Positions 43,915 to 52,626 of a stretch of 64,000 nt of DNA are shown here, piece by piece. The stretch is from a bacterium (GTDB lineage Bacteria; Auribacterota; Auribacteria; Auribacterales; Auribacteraceae), in the NCBI GenBank assembly GCA_018435605.1, contig JAHDNF010000011.1, positions 62,001 through 126,000 on the forward strand, in the 5' to 3' direction. The first letter of the stretch is position 1, and the number at the start of each line of letters is the position of its first letter. The notes beneath the pieces were generated by a model. It worked only from the letters and a program-made list of their open reading frames with translations. It did no database searches and had not been told where the DNA came from. Made by a program: the position numbers and the translations under genes.

Positions 43915-44895
43915 ATGCCCGTAATCCAGTATCGTGAAGCGTTGCGTCAGGCTATCGACGAAGAAATGTCCCGCGACGAACGGGTTTTTCTCATGGGCGA
44001 GGAGGTGGCGCAGTACAACGGAGCCTATAAGGTCAGCAAAGGGTTATACGACAAATACTCAGAACGCAGGGTCATTGACACCCCCATAACCGAGCTTGGG
44101 TTTACCGGCATCGGTATCGGCGCGGCCATGGCAGGGCTTCGTCCGATTATAGAATGGATGACTTTCAATTTTGCCATACTCGCTCTCGATCAGGTAATCA
44201 ACAACGCCGCTAAGATGCTGTACATGTCTGGCGGCAAACTCAATATCCCTGTGGTTTTTAGGGGACCCAACGGGCCGGCGGAGTATCTGGCATCGCAACA
44301 TTCGCAGGCTCTTCAAACCATGTTCGTCCACGTTCCGGGGCTGAAAGTCGTGGCTCCTGCTACCCCTTACGACGCCAAAGGGCTTCTTAAATCCGCCATT
44401 CGCGATGACAACCCCGTGGTATTTCTCGAAGGCGAACTGATGTACCCGTGGACGGGCGAAGTGCCTGCCGAAGAATACCTCGTACCTATCGGCTCCGCGG
44501 ATATAAAACGCGAAGGATCGGATGTGTCCATAATCACATATTCAAAACCGCTCAAAATGGTTCAGGAAGCGGCTCAGGCGCTGGAACAAGAAAACATATC
44601 CGCAGAAATAGTCGACCTGCGTTCACTAAGGCCGCTCGACGAAGAAACAATTTTTAAGTCCGTCATGAAAACAAACAGGGCGGTGATTGTAGACGAATCA
44701 TGGCCCGTAGTAAGCGTGGCGTCCCATGTGGCGTACCTGATAAGCAGTCGGTGTTTCGATTATCTCGACGCGCCGGTCGAACTGGTAACATCGCAAGACG
44801 TGCCTATGCCGTACAACCATAATCTGGAACTGGCGGCTCAACCGTCGGTGGATAAAATTATCAAAGCGGTAAAAAAAGCGCTGTATATACAGTAG
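43915..44895 (+). CDS. pdhB: Pyruvate dehydrogenase E1, beta subunit
   Basis: A 326-residue partner of the alpha subunit that completes the thiamine-diphosphate site. Motifs: QYREALRQAIDEEMSRDERV, LMGEEVAQYNGAYKVSKGLY, VIDTPITELGFTGIGIGAAM (with the catalytic Glu), EWMTFNFAILALDQVINNAAK, VFRGPNGPAEYLASQHSQ, and the C-terminal transketolase domain with VDLRSLRPLDEETI. Its ATG is 14 bp after the pdhA stop, with AGGAGG in between. The order E1-alpha, E1-beta, E2, E3 is the usual operon of alpha/beta-type PDH bacteria. Confidence 0.94.
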   Translation: MPVIQYREALRQAIDEEMSRDERVFLMGEEVAQYNGAYKVSKGLYDKYSERRVIDTPITELGFTGIGIGAAMAGLRPIIEWMTFNFAILALDQVINNAAKMLYMSGGKLNIPVVFRGPNGPAEYLASQHSQALQTMFVHVPGLKVVAPATPYDAKGLLKSAIRDDNPVVFLEGELMYPWTGEVPAEEYLVPIGSADIKREGSDVSIITYSKPLKMVQEAAQALEQENISAEIVDLRSLRPLDEETIFKSVMKTNRAVIVDESWPVVSVASHVAYLISSRCFDYLDAPVELVTSQDVPMPYNHNLELAAQPSVDKIIKAVKKALYIQ

Positions 44896-44904
44896 GAGGT
44901 TATT

Positions 44905-46143
44905 ATGGCAGATATACTTGTGATGCTGGCTCTATCTCCGACCATGGAAACCGGAACCATTACCGGATGGCGGGTGAAAGAAGGCGACGAAATATCTTCC
45001 GGCGATGTGATTTGCGACGTGGAAACCGATAAGGCGTCCATGGAATATGAAGCCACGTCCGGCGGAACGGTTCTTAAAATACTGCTCGATCAAGGATCAA
45101 AAGCGGCTGTCGGCCAGCCGATCGCAATCGTCGGCGAGAAGGACGAGGACATCGCTGATATACTCAACCAAGCTAAATCCGCTCAGACTCAGGAAAAAAA
45201 ACAAGAGCCAAAAGAAAACAAACCCGAAAGCCAGCATAAAACCGCCCAAGATAAACCTCAACCTGCGCAGTCTGTTGTATCCGAACCGCAGAGCGCAGGC
45301 CGCATAAAAGCGTCGCCGCTTGCGAAAAAAATCGCCGAGCAAATGGGTATCGATCTGGCGTCAGTGGCAGGATCAGGCCCCGGGGGCAGGATTGTAAAAC
45401 AAGATTTGGAACGCGTCGGAACACAAGGCGTACAACACCCCCGATCGGGATTACCGGAGCTTAAAGATGAATCCATACCGGTTTCCGGCAAACGCGCCGT
45501 AATCGCGCAGAGGCTGTCCGAATCTAAATTATCCGCGCCCCACTATTATTTGAAAATTTCCGCGTGTGTGGATAACCTTGTGTCCGCCCGCGAGGAGCTT
45601 AAAAAATCCGCGGGAATCAACGTGTCTTACAATGCGTTCCTGATGGCGTTCGCTACGCAGGCTATATCGCGGCATCCCATGATAAACTCTTCTTGGCATG
45701 GCGATACCATAAAGAAACACCGATCTGTGGATATTGGTATTGCCGTGGCTCTGGATGACGGACTGATTACTCCGGTAGTCCGCAACTGCGCCCAAAAGGG
45801 GATCATCGCAATAAACACCGAACTGACCGAGCTGATCGCCAAAGCACGCAGAGGAACTCTTACGCCGGAAGAATACACCGGAGCCACATTTACAATAAGT
45901 TCGCTGGGGGCATTCGGTATCGAGGAATTTACCGCTATAATCAACCCGCCTGCGTCAACCATTCTGGCTGTCGGCGCAATGGAAAAACGCCCTGTGGCGG
46001 ACTCGGACAGCAGTATATCGGTTCGAACTATGATGACCATGACGCTGTCATGCGATCACAGGATCATAGACGGCGCCGTAGGAGCGGCGTTTATGCAAGA
46101 CCTCAAACGTACTGTCGAATATCCGGTACAATCATTATATTGA
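44905..46143 (+). CDS. pdhC: Dihydrolipoamide acetyltransferase E2 of PDH
   Basis: Transfers the acetyl group from the lipoyl arm to CoA and forms the core of the complex. The protein has 412 residues: one lipoyl domain (1-80) with the lipoylated Lys in VETDKASME, a flexible Ala/Pro/Lys/Gln-rich linker, a peripheral-subunit-binding domain (KASPLAKKIAEQMGIDLASV, then GSGPGGRIVKQDLE) and the catalytic domain (about 185-412) ending with SCDHRIIDGAVGA, which has the His-x-x-x-Asp-Gly catalytic motif. A single lipoyl domain is the shorter E2 form. The start follows AGGAGG. Confidence 0.94.
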   Translation: MADILVMLALSPTMETGTITGWRVKEGDEISSGDVICDVETDKASMEYEATSGGTVLKILLDQGSKAAVGQPIAIVGEKDEDIADILNQAKSAQTQEKKQEPKENKPESQHKTAQDKPQPAQSVVSEPQSAGRIKASPLAKKIAEQMGIDLASVAGSGPGGRIVKQDLERVGTQGVQHPRSGLPELKDESIPVSGKRAVIAQRLSESKLSAPHYYLKISACVDNLVSAREELKKSAGINVSYNAFLMAFATQAISRHPMINSSWHGDTIKKHRSVDIGIAVALDDGLITPVVRNCAQKGIIAINTELTELIAKARRGTLTPEEYTGATFTISSLGAFGIEEFTAIINPPASTILAVGAMEKRPVADSDSSISVRTMMTMTLSCDHRIIDGAVGAAFMQDLKRTVEYPVQSLY

Positions 46144-46161
46144 AAATAAGAGGATCGTTCC

Positions 46162-47559
46162 ATGGAAACCAAATATGACTATGATGCGGTTGTTATCGGC
46201 GCCGGGCCCGGCGGTTATGTGGCGGCTATACGCTTGGCACAGTTAGGCAAAAAAACCGCTGTGATCGAACGCGATAAACTGGGCGGAGTGTGCCTGAACA
46301 TAGGATGCATACCGTCCAAAGCCCTGATTCATCAGGCGGAAATTTTTCGAAACGGCATAAAAAATTTCAAGGAGTTCGGCATTGATCTCAATATGGAACG
46401 GTTCGATTACGCAAAGGTGCAAAAAAAATCACGAATCGCCGCGGATAAGCTGTCTAAAGGAATAGCGTATCTGCTCAAGAAAAATTCCGTAGAGGTAATC
46501 GCCGGCTCAGCAAAAATCACAGATCCCCATACGGTATCGGTCAACGAAACCACAACTGTATCCGCTGAAAACATCATCATAGCAACCGGCTCGTCTGCCC
46601 GCTCAATACCGAACTTCGATATAGACGAAGACACGGTTTTATCATCTACCGGAGCGCTTTTACTCGAAAAATTGCCCAAAAGGCTGGCTGTTTTAGGCAG
46701 TGGAGCCATCGGGTCGGAATTCGCTCATATAATGAACTCGTTCGGAGTGGAAGTACACCTTGTGGAACTGCTCGACAGACTGGTTCCGCTGGAAGACGAT
46801 GACATGAGCAAAACCCTGTTCGATTCGTTTAAACGCCGCGGTATCAATATATACCTATCCCATAAAGCGGAATCCATGGAAAAACATGACTCAGGAATAA
46901 AATTGTTTCTTAAAGATAACACCGGACGGCAGGTTACCCTCGAAGCGGACAAAATATTAGTTGCCGTAGGACGCGCCCCGAACACCGGCGGAATCGGCCT
47001 TGAATCGGTGAGCATCGTGCCGGAAAAAGGGTTTATTCCTGTTAGCGATTATTACCGCACTTCGGTAGAATCTATTTACGCTATCGGAGACGTGATCAAC
47101 TCGCCTATGCTCGCGCACGTAGCCTCAAAAGAAGGCGAAATTGTCGCCGAACATATTGCAGGAAAAGAAACGGAAAAACGAATCGACCCGCATACCATTC
47201 CGTCCGCAGTGTACTGCGAACCGGAAATAGCCTCGTTCGGATATACCGAAAGGGATGCTAAGTCAGCGGGCGTCAAATTCGAAAAAGCGGTATTCCCTTT
47301 GCGCGGCGCAGGAAAAACCGTGGCTGTCGAACAATCGGAAGGAATGGTCAAAATACTGTTCGACCCGTCCACAAAAGAGATACTCGGAGCGCATATCGCC
47401 GGCATACACGCCACAGAGCTGATACACGAAGCGCTACTAGCTAAAAAAGCCGAACTTCTGCCTCAAGATATCGCCACAATGATACACGCGCACCCTACCG
47501 TTTCGGAAGCGGTTATGGAAGCGTTCCGAACCGCGGAAGGCTGGGCTGTTCACGCATAA
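46162..47559 (+). CDS. lpdA: Dihydrolipoamide dehydrogenase (E3)
   Basis: A 465-residue FAD enzyme that reoxidises the lipoyl arm and reduces NAD+. Motifs: FAD-binding VVIGAGPGGYVAAIRLAQLG, the redox disulfide GGVCLNIGCIPSKALIH (CxxxxC), the NAD-binding GSGAIGSEFAHIMNSFG, the second FAD motif IYAIGDV, and the C-terminal catalytic HAHPTVSEAV. It starts 18 bp after the E2 stop, with AGAGGAT upstream. It closes the complex, which feeds acetyl-CoA to AccD and FabI-dependent fatty-acid synthesis. It may also serve other lipoyl complexes not in the window. Confidence 0.96.
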   Translation: METKYDYDAVVIGAGPGGYVAAIRLAQLGKKTAVIERDKLGGVCLNIGCIPSKALIHQAEIFRNGIKNFKEFGIDLNMERFDYAKVQKKSRIAADKLSKGIAYLLKKNSVEVIAGSAKITDPHTVSVNETTTVSAENIIIATGSSARSIPNFDIDEDTVLSSTGALLLEKLPKRLAVLGSGAIGSEFAHIMNSFGVEVHLVELLDRLVPLEDDDMSKTLFDSFKRRGINIYLSHKAESMEKHDSGIKLFLKDNTGRQVTLEADKILVAVGRAPNTGGIGLESVSIVPEKGFIPVSDYYRTSVESIYAIGDVINSPMLAHVASKEGEIVAEHIAGKETEKRIDPHTIPSAVYCEPEIASFGYTERDAKSAGVKFEKAVFPLRGAGKTVAVEQSEGMVKILFDPSTKEILGAHIAGIHATELIHEALLAKKAELLPQDIATMIHAHPTVSEAVMEAFRTAEGWAVHA

Positions 47560-47642
47560 AATGGCAAACAAGATGTTTCAGACTGATTTTTACCGTATGA
47601 TATAAGCGATATAAGCAAGAGAAAAACGCCGGTGATTTGAGA

Positions 47643-47888
47643 TCATACCTGTACTGCGGACAATTCTTTGTATCTTTTGTAAATAACCTTTATAGCGGCG
47701 GCTCCTGTATCGCCGATACCGGTTCTTATATTCTCGCCGTTATTGAGGGATAGTTTAGCGATATAAACATTTTCAAACGGATTGAAATGAAACGTCATTT
47801 CCCTCCCTTCTTTTTCGTTGCACCATTGCCAGATCTCATACAATCTGTCAAACACCTCGTTTTCTTCCAGTTTTTTTACTTTTGGCAT
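47643..47888 (-). CDS. Small conserved-looking protein of unknown function
   Basis: An 81-residue protein read from ATG 47888, with AGGAG eight bases upstream; the frame extends 16 codons further upstream, but without start signals. It is charged, with no membrane helix or signal peptide. A helical N-terminus (VFDRLYEIWQWCNEKEGREM) is followed by beta-like segments (TFHFNPFENVYIAKL) and ends in a helix (AAAIKVIYKRYKELSAV). The overall pattern is a compact alpha/beta domain. I do not recognise the family. It is transcribed away from the pdh operon and lies downstream of fabI, separated by an AT-rich stretch with an inverted repeat. Confidence 0.6.
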   Translation of the reverse strand: MPKVKKLEENEVFDRLYEIWQWCNEKEGREMTFHFNPFENVYIAKLSLNNGENIRTGIGDTGAAAIKVIYKRYKELSAVQV

Positions 47889-47938
47889 GAAAAGATCTCC
47901 TGATGATTGTTTACTTCTTTGTTCCCCCACACACACAA

Positions 47939-47959
47939 TATATATGGACTACATATATA
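47939..47959. repeat. AT-rich inverted repeat upstream of small gene
   Basis: TATATATG (47939-47946) and CATATATA (47952-47959) form a perfect 8-bp inverted repeat around GACTA, between fabI and the small gene. It lies about 50 bp before the latter's start and next to plausible promoter bases, so it may be an operator. Confidence 0.4.
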
Positions 47960-48011
47960 GACAATAAACACCTGATTTTGTTTCCTCAAACCTTTATGAA
48001 AATGAATTTTA

Positions 48012-48815
48012 TTATTCGAACGGACGTTCGTGAGGCATCATCCTCCCGCCTACAGCAGAAGCTCCGCCGTCGACGAAGATAGTTTGACCGGTGATTTTCT
48101 TTGAATAATGCCCCAACAAAAATACCGCGAGATTGGCGACTTCCTGTTTATCATTCTTTTCGTCCCACGGCAGAGGCGATATTTGCGCCCACGCATGGGA
48201 CAATTCGCCAAACCCCGGTATATGCGTTGCGGCTTTTGTGCTAAGAGGCCCTGCGGATACAGCGTTAACCCGTATAAGGTCTTTTCCGTGCCGGCGGGCA
48301 AGCGCTCTTACCAACGCTTCCAGCGCGGCTTTATGCACTCCCATCCAATTGTAATAACTGTATGCACGGCCGCTGTCGAATGTCATGGTAACAATAGAAC
48401 CGCCGTCAGGCATAACAGCGCAACCGTACCGCGCTACACACGCAAGCGACATACAGCTTATTTTATACGAAAGCAGGATATCATCCTGAGCGTCCGTATG
48501 AAATTCCTCGCCTAAACATGTCTTTGGATTTGCGTATGCGATCGAATGAACTATGCCGGCCAAATTTCCCGTCTGTTCGAACAACCGCTGTACTTCATCT
48601 TCGCGGGTTACATCGCAAAACATAATAGACATGCGTTCTTTTTGTTCATCGGTCAAATCGGGGCTTCGGTCGAAAAAAACACGTTTGAATTTTTCGCTCT
48701 GCACGGTATAAATAACCTTACCGCCGAATTGTTCTATAGTTTTGCCGATGGAATACGCTATGGAATCGGTGTCTAACAATCCCATAACCAGATAGACTTC
48801 ATTAGGTTGTATCAT
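48012..48815 (-). CDS. fabI: Enoyl-[acyl-carrier-protein] reductase (NADH), FabI type
   Basis: The last reduction step of each fatty-acid elongation cycle, cytoplasmic. The protein has 267 residues with the SDR fold: LVMGLLDTDSIAYSIGKTIEQ at the N-terminus (nucleotide-binding loop of FabI, with Ser-Ile-Ala-Tyr), IVHSIAYANPKTCLG, and the catalytic Tyr-x6-Lys in YNWMGVHKAALEALVR. The C-terminus is ITGQTIFVDGGASAVGGR. The usual FabI loop GVASKLSIA is changed to GLLDTDSIA, still within family range. This is the triclosan target family, though sensitivity cannot be judged. It has its own promoter and an independent position. Confidence 0.93.
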   Translation of the reverse strand: MIQPNEVYLVMGLLDTDSIAYSIGKTIEQFGGKVIYTVQSEKFKRVFFDRSPDLTDEQKERMSIMFCDVTREDEVQRLFEQTGNLAGIVHSIAYANPKTCLGEEFHTDAQDDILLSYKISCMSLACVARYGCAVMPDGGSIVTMTFDSGRAYSYYNWMGVHKAALEALVRALARRHGKDLIRVNAVSAGPLSTKAATHIPGFGELSHAWAQISPLPWDEKNDKQEVANLAVFLLGHYSKKITGQTIFVDGGASAVGGRMMPHERPFE

Positions 48816-48860
48816 TGAACATTACCTTTGCGGGTTAATTCCAATACGTTTTGAAAAAAT

Positions 48861-48889
48861 ATAGTACGAAAAAAAACCATGAAACGCAA
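48861..48889 (-). promoter_or_regulatory. Candidate fabI promoter
   Basis: Read on the minus strand: TTGCGT (48889-48884), 17-bp spacer with a T run, TACTAT (48866-48861). It predicts a leader of about 38 nt. Confidence 0.5.
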
Positions 48890-48918
48890 CTAAAATAGAT
48901 AATTTTTTACGTAAGTTC

Positions 48919-48940
48919 CCAGCCTGTTCGGGAAGGCTGG
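48919..48940. terminator. Hairpin after the rseC-like gene, possible terminator
   Basis: CCAGCCT (48919-48925) and AGGCTGG (48934-48940) make a 7-bp stem with an 8-nt loop, 13 bp after the end of the long minus-strand operon. No T-run follows on either strand, so it would be a non-canonical terminator or RNA stabiliser. Confidence 0.4.
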
Positions 48941-48953
48941 TTCCCTATAACGG

Positions 48954-49358
48954 TTACCGTTGTTTTAAAGTAATATTTCTGCGAAAGGGTATGTATTTAT
49001 TTGTCAAATATTTCACTACAAAAAACGGCAATATTGCCCCTATGATTCCGCATGCGAAATAAACAAGCTCGCTTCTTGATGAAAATACATACGCCGCTAC
49101 GGCTATTCCGGCAAACAAACCGGCTGTGGGCAGTACAAAAACAAGCAACACCGCTTTTAGCATATCGCCGGACACAGCTTCAACCCATACTTCGTCGCCT
49201 TCGCGTATGCCTTCCTGATAAGGCACGGTCACGGATCTTTCTTTGCGTTGCGTGCCGGCGCAGGATGTGCACCCTTCGCACATTTCCGGCGGATTGATAC
49301 GCACGGACATCATCCCGTCTTTTATTTCAACAACCTCGCCGCATTCCCGTAACGCCAT
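48954..49358 (-). CDS. RseC/MucC-family membrane protein
   Basis: A 134-residue protein with a cytoplasmic N-terminus that carries the RseC cysteine cluster (CEGCTSCAG, residues about 28-36), two closely spaced transmembrane helices (about 68-115) and a basic end. In proteobacteria RseC sits in the rpoE operon or works with Rnf-type reductases to reduce the SoxR Fe-S cluster. The cysteines here look able to bind an Fe-S cluster. AAGGAGG precedes the ATG. It is the last gene of the rpmH-to-mnmG unit, 43 bp after mnmG, an unusual position for this family. Confidence 0.8.
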   Translation of the reverse strand: MALRECGEVVEIKDGMMSVRINPPEMCEGCTSCAGTQRKERSVTVPYQEGIREGDEVWVEAVSGDMLKAVLLVFVLPTAGLFAGIAVAAYVFSSRSELVYFACGIIGAILPFFVVKYLTNKYIPFRRNITLKQR

Positions 49359-49401
49359 AACTCCTCCTTGAATATTTTGATGCTATACCCGTATCGGCGG
49401 A

Positions 49402-51234
49402 TCACTTTTTTCCAGATGTATTAGACCGGTTCAGCCGTTCGGTGTGAATCATTATCAACTGCACATCCGCAGGGTTCACGCCCGGTATACGCAAAGCCTG
49501 CCCGATTGTAGCAGGCCGGCGCGCCACCAGTTTTTCCCGCGCCTCGCGCCGGAGTCCGGTTATGTTTTCGTAAGACAACGACGAAGGGATATTCCACATA
49601 TCGTATTTCTTCATTTTATCAACCTGCGTGTGCTGTCTTTTGATATATCCTTCGTATTTGATTTCCAATTCGACCTGAAACCGCTCGGTATCCGTCAAAC
49701 CGGAAGGCTCGCTTATTATCCCCTCTTCGATCAGACGCTGATATGTCCAGTCCTGACGCCTCAGCAATCCGGCTACCGTTATATCGCGGTATGCGGTCGC
49801 CCCCAGCCGGTCTACCTCTGCGGACACCCGCTCCATAGAGCGCAGAACATCGTCCAGCGTAGCGTCGTCTATCAACCCGAATCGGTTGCCGTATACAGCC
49901 AGCCGCTGATAGGCGTTATCCTGCCTTAGAAGCAGGCGGTATTCCGCCCGCGAGGTGAACATGCGGTACGGTTCTTCGGGGATTTTTGTAATGAGATCGT
50001 CTATCATAACCCCTATATACGCCTCATCGCGCCGCAGGATGAAAGGCTCGTCGCCTCTGATCTTTAACGCCGCATTTATCCCCGCAATAAGCCCTTGCGC
50101 AGACGCTTCCTCATAGCCGGACGTTCCGTTTATCTGTCCGGCGAGGTACAGTCCGCCGACAGACCGTGTTTCCAGCGTGGGCAGAATCTGGTCGGTGGTC
50201 ACGAAATCGTACTCTATCCCGTATGCGTAACGCATGATACGGACGTTCTCAAGACCGGTTATGGACTGATAAATTTGTTCCTGTACATCCTGAGGCAGAC
50301 TGCTTGACACGCCGTTGACGTACATCTCGTCGGTAGACAATCCTTCCGGCTCGATAAATATCTGATGCGCGGTTTTGTCGGGGAACTTCACTATTTTATC
50401 CTCTATAGACGGGCAGTACCGCGGGCCGATTCCGGTAATTTTGCCGGAATACAACGGCGACAAATGGAGGTTTTCCAGTATTATCTCTTTTGTCCGTTGC
50501 GTGGTGTAAGTTATGTAACAGGGAACTTGGGGCAACGGAAACTTTTTTATTTCTCTTGAAAAAGTTTCGCACTTATCATCCGGAGGGTATGGGGTTAACT
50601 TGTCGAAGTTAATGGAACTGCGAAGCACGCGCGCCGGAGTGCCGGTTTTGAGCCGTCCCAGTTTCAAGCCTATCTTTTGCAAACTGTCCGACAAATGGGT
50701 CGAGGCAAACTCGCCGAACCGTCCGGACGGAAACGAGCGCAGTCCGATATGAATCAATCCGTTTAAAAAAGTGCCCGGAGTTATTATAACCGCCCGCGCG
50801 TTTATGGATTGTTGGTACACGGTCGCCACGCCGCGCACAGACCCTTTGTCAACCAGTATATCCGTAACCGTGTCTTGCAGTACGGTCAATCGTTCCTGCC
50901 GTTCGAGAACCTGTTTCATAGCCTGCTGATAAACTTTTTTGTCGCTCTGGACTCTGGGCGCCCACACGGCAGGGCCTTTTTTTGTGTTTAGCATGCGAAA
51001 CTGAATTGCGCTAAGGTCTGCAATGCGCGCCATCTCTCCGCCGAGCGCGTCTATCTCTTTGACCAGATGCCCTTTGGCAAGACCGCCGATAGCGGGGTTG
51101 CACGACATCTGGGCTATGGTATCGAGGTTCATGGTAATGAGCAGGGTAGAAAACCCCATGCGCGCGCCTGCAAGCGCCGCTTCACAGCCCGCGTGTCCTG
51201 CTCCTACCACAATAATATCGTATAAAAAACCCAT
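49402..51234 (-). CDS. mnmG: tRNA modification enzyme MnmG (GidA)
   Basis: With MnmE, installs carboxymethylaminomethyl or related groups at U34 of several tRNAs, using FAD and a folate methylene donor. The protein has 610 residues. ATG 51234 is used: it lies two bases after the mnmE stop, gives MGFLYDIIVVGAGHAGCEAA with the FAD-binding loop at the very start, and has AGGAA nine bases before it. Further signs: MSCNPAIGGLAKGHLVKEID, TGTFLNGLIHIG, GRLKTGTPAR, YCPSIEDKI, NGTSGYEEAAAQ-like loop (here EEASAQG), and TSRAEYRLLLRQDNA. It is co-transcribed with mnmE. Confidence 0.97.
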   Translation of the reverse strand: MGFLYDIIVVGAGHAGCEAALAGARMGFSTLLITMNLDTIAQMSCNPAIGGLAKGHLVKEIDALGGEMARIADLSAIQFRMLNTKKGPAVWAPRVQSDKKVYQQAMKQVLERQERLTVLQDTVTDILVDKGSVRGVATVYQQSINARAVIITPGTFLNGLIHIGLRSFPSGRFGEFASTHLSDSLQKIGLKLGRLKTGTPARVLRSSINFDKLTPYPPDDKCETFSREIKKFPLPQVPCYITYTTQRTKEIILENLHLSPLYSGKITGIGPRYCPSIEDKIVKFPDKTAHQIFIEPEGLSTDEMYVNGVSSSLPQDVQEQIYQSITGLENVRIMRYAYGIEYDFVTTDQILPTLETRSVGGLYLAGQINGTSGYEEASAQGLIAGINAALKIRGDEPFILRRDEAYIGVMIDDLITKIPEEPYRMFTSRAEYRLLLRQDNAYQRLAVYGNRFGLIDDATLDDVLRSMERVSAEVDRLGATAYRDITVAGLLRRQDWTYQRLIEEGIISEPSGLTDTERFQVELEIKYEGYIKRQHTQVDKMKKYDMWNIPSSLSYENITGLRREAREKLVARRPATIGQALRIPGVNPADVQLIMIHTERLNRSNTSGKK

Positions 51235-51236
51235 AT

Positions 51237-52610
51237 TTATTTTCCTATACAAAACTGTGAAAAAATACGGTCGAGCACATCGTCAGGCGATATGTCGCCT
51301 ACAATCTGCGCCAATGCCCGTTGCGCCTCTTTGATGTTTTCTACAAAAAAATCCTCTGTCAAACCGTTGTCGATTGCCTGTTGCGCTTCCTTAAGCGCAA
51401 TCCCGCCCTGTTTAAGACATTCCGCGTGCCTGCGGTTGACAGTAAACGCCGCGCTTTGAGTGTGTCGCAACAGCGATGTAATTTCCCTGCACAACGCGCT
51501 GTGCAGTGTATCCAAACCGGTTTTATGCAGTGCGCTGATCCGGCATACCGGTATTGACTCAGGAATAACCGGCGCAGTACCGCCGGCAAGGTCTGTCTTG
51601 TTTAATACCACGATCAGATGGTTATGGAGCATAGCGGCTATGCGTTTCAGGTCGCCGGCAAAATCGGTACGGTACGCATCTATTACATATATTATTATAT
51701 CTGCTTCGTCGATAGATTTTTGCGTTCTTCGCACACCCTCTTTTTCCACTATTCCGCGCGCAGTTCGCAACCCTGCGGTATCGTGAAAAATAACCCGCAC
51801 GCCGTTTAGTATAAGCACACCCTCTATCACGTCTCGGGTAGTGCCGTGAACAGGAGTTACAATGGATTTTTCTTCTTCAAACAGGGCGTTCATCAGGGAA
51901 GATTTACCGGCGTTGGTCTGACCGGCAATGGTTACCCGTATTCCGTTTCTAATGCGTTTGCCTTCGTCGTATGACGCCAGCATAGCCGATATTTCTTCGC
52001 GGATACCGCTTATGCGGGCGCAAATGGTGCGGGTCTGGCTGGCAGTCACGTCGTCTTCTTCCGGAAAATCTATGGATGCCTCGGCGAGGCTGATAATCTC
52101 CAACATATCTTCTCGCAGACGTTTAACCCGTTTACCGAATTCTCCGGAAAGCATTTTGGCGGCTATTTTTATTTCTTCTTCCGCCTGAGCGGCGATCAGG
52201 TCGGCGACAGATTCCGCCTGCGTCAGGTCGATCTTGCCGTTCATAAAAGCCCGTCTGGTGAACTCGCCGGGCAAAGCTAAACGCGCGCCTTCGCCGATAC
52301 ATCTGGTTACGATCAGGTCGATTAAAATAGTGTTGCCGTGCAAAAATATTTCCACCGTATTTTCGCCGGTATAACTGTGAGGTTTGCGGTAGACAATAAA
52401 CGTGATTTCGTCGATCAGGGCGCCGTCCGAGGCGTACACACATCCAAGGTAAACCCGACGGGATTGGCATTCCGGTATCGGTGTCGAGCGCGGAGTTATT
52501 ATACGGGTTGCGATGCCCACAGCGTCGTCGCCGCTAAGGCGTAGCATTCCTACCGCACCTGTTCCTTCGGCACTGGCTCTTGCGACAATAGTATCTTCCC
52601 ACATGAGCAA
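51237..52610 (-). CDS. mnmE: tRNA modification GTPase MnmE (TrmE)
   Basis: A 457-residue GTPase partner of MnmG. Layout: N-terminal folate-binding domain (1-120) with DTIVARASAEGTGAVGMLRLSG, a helical domain, the inserted G domain (about 215-375) with GQTNAGKSSLMNAL (P-loop), DTAGLR and NKTD, and the C-terminal FCIGK, the conserved tail whose Cys is essential in the family. The start ATG lies 16 bp after the yidC start-side neighbour on the same strand (yidC ends at 52627). The position between yidC and mnmG is the standard order. Confidence 0.97.
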   Translation of the reverse strand: MLMWEDTIVARASAEGTGAVGMLRLSGDDAVGIATRIITPRSTPIPECQSRRVYLGCVYASDGALIDEITFIVYRKPHSYTGENTVEIFLHGNTILIDLIVTRCIGEGARLALPGEFTRRAFMNGKIDLTQAESVADLIAAQAEEEIKIAAKMLSGEFGKRVKRLREDMLEIISLAEASIDFPEEDDVTASQTRTICARISGIREEISAMLASYDEGKRIRNGIRVTIAGQTNAGKSSLMNALFEEEKSIVTPVHGTTRDVIEGVLILNGVRVIFHDTAGLRTARGIVEKEGVRRTQKSIDEADIIIYVIDAYRTDFAGDLKRIAAMLHNHLIVVLNKTDLAGGTAPVIPESIPVCRISALHKTGLDTLHSALCREITSLLRHTQSAAFTVNRRHAECLKQGGIALKEAQQAIDNGLTEDFFVENIKEAQRALAQIVGDISPDDVLDRIFSQFCIGK

Positions 52611-52626
52611 TACCCCGTTCGGGTGA

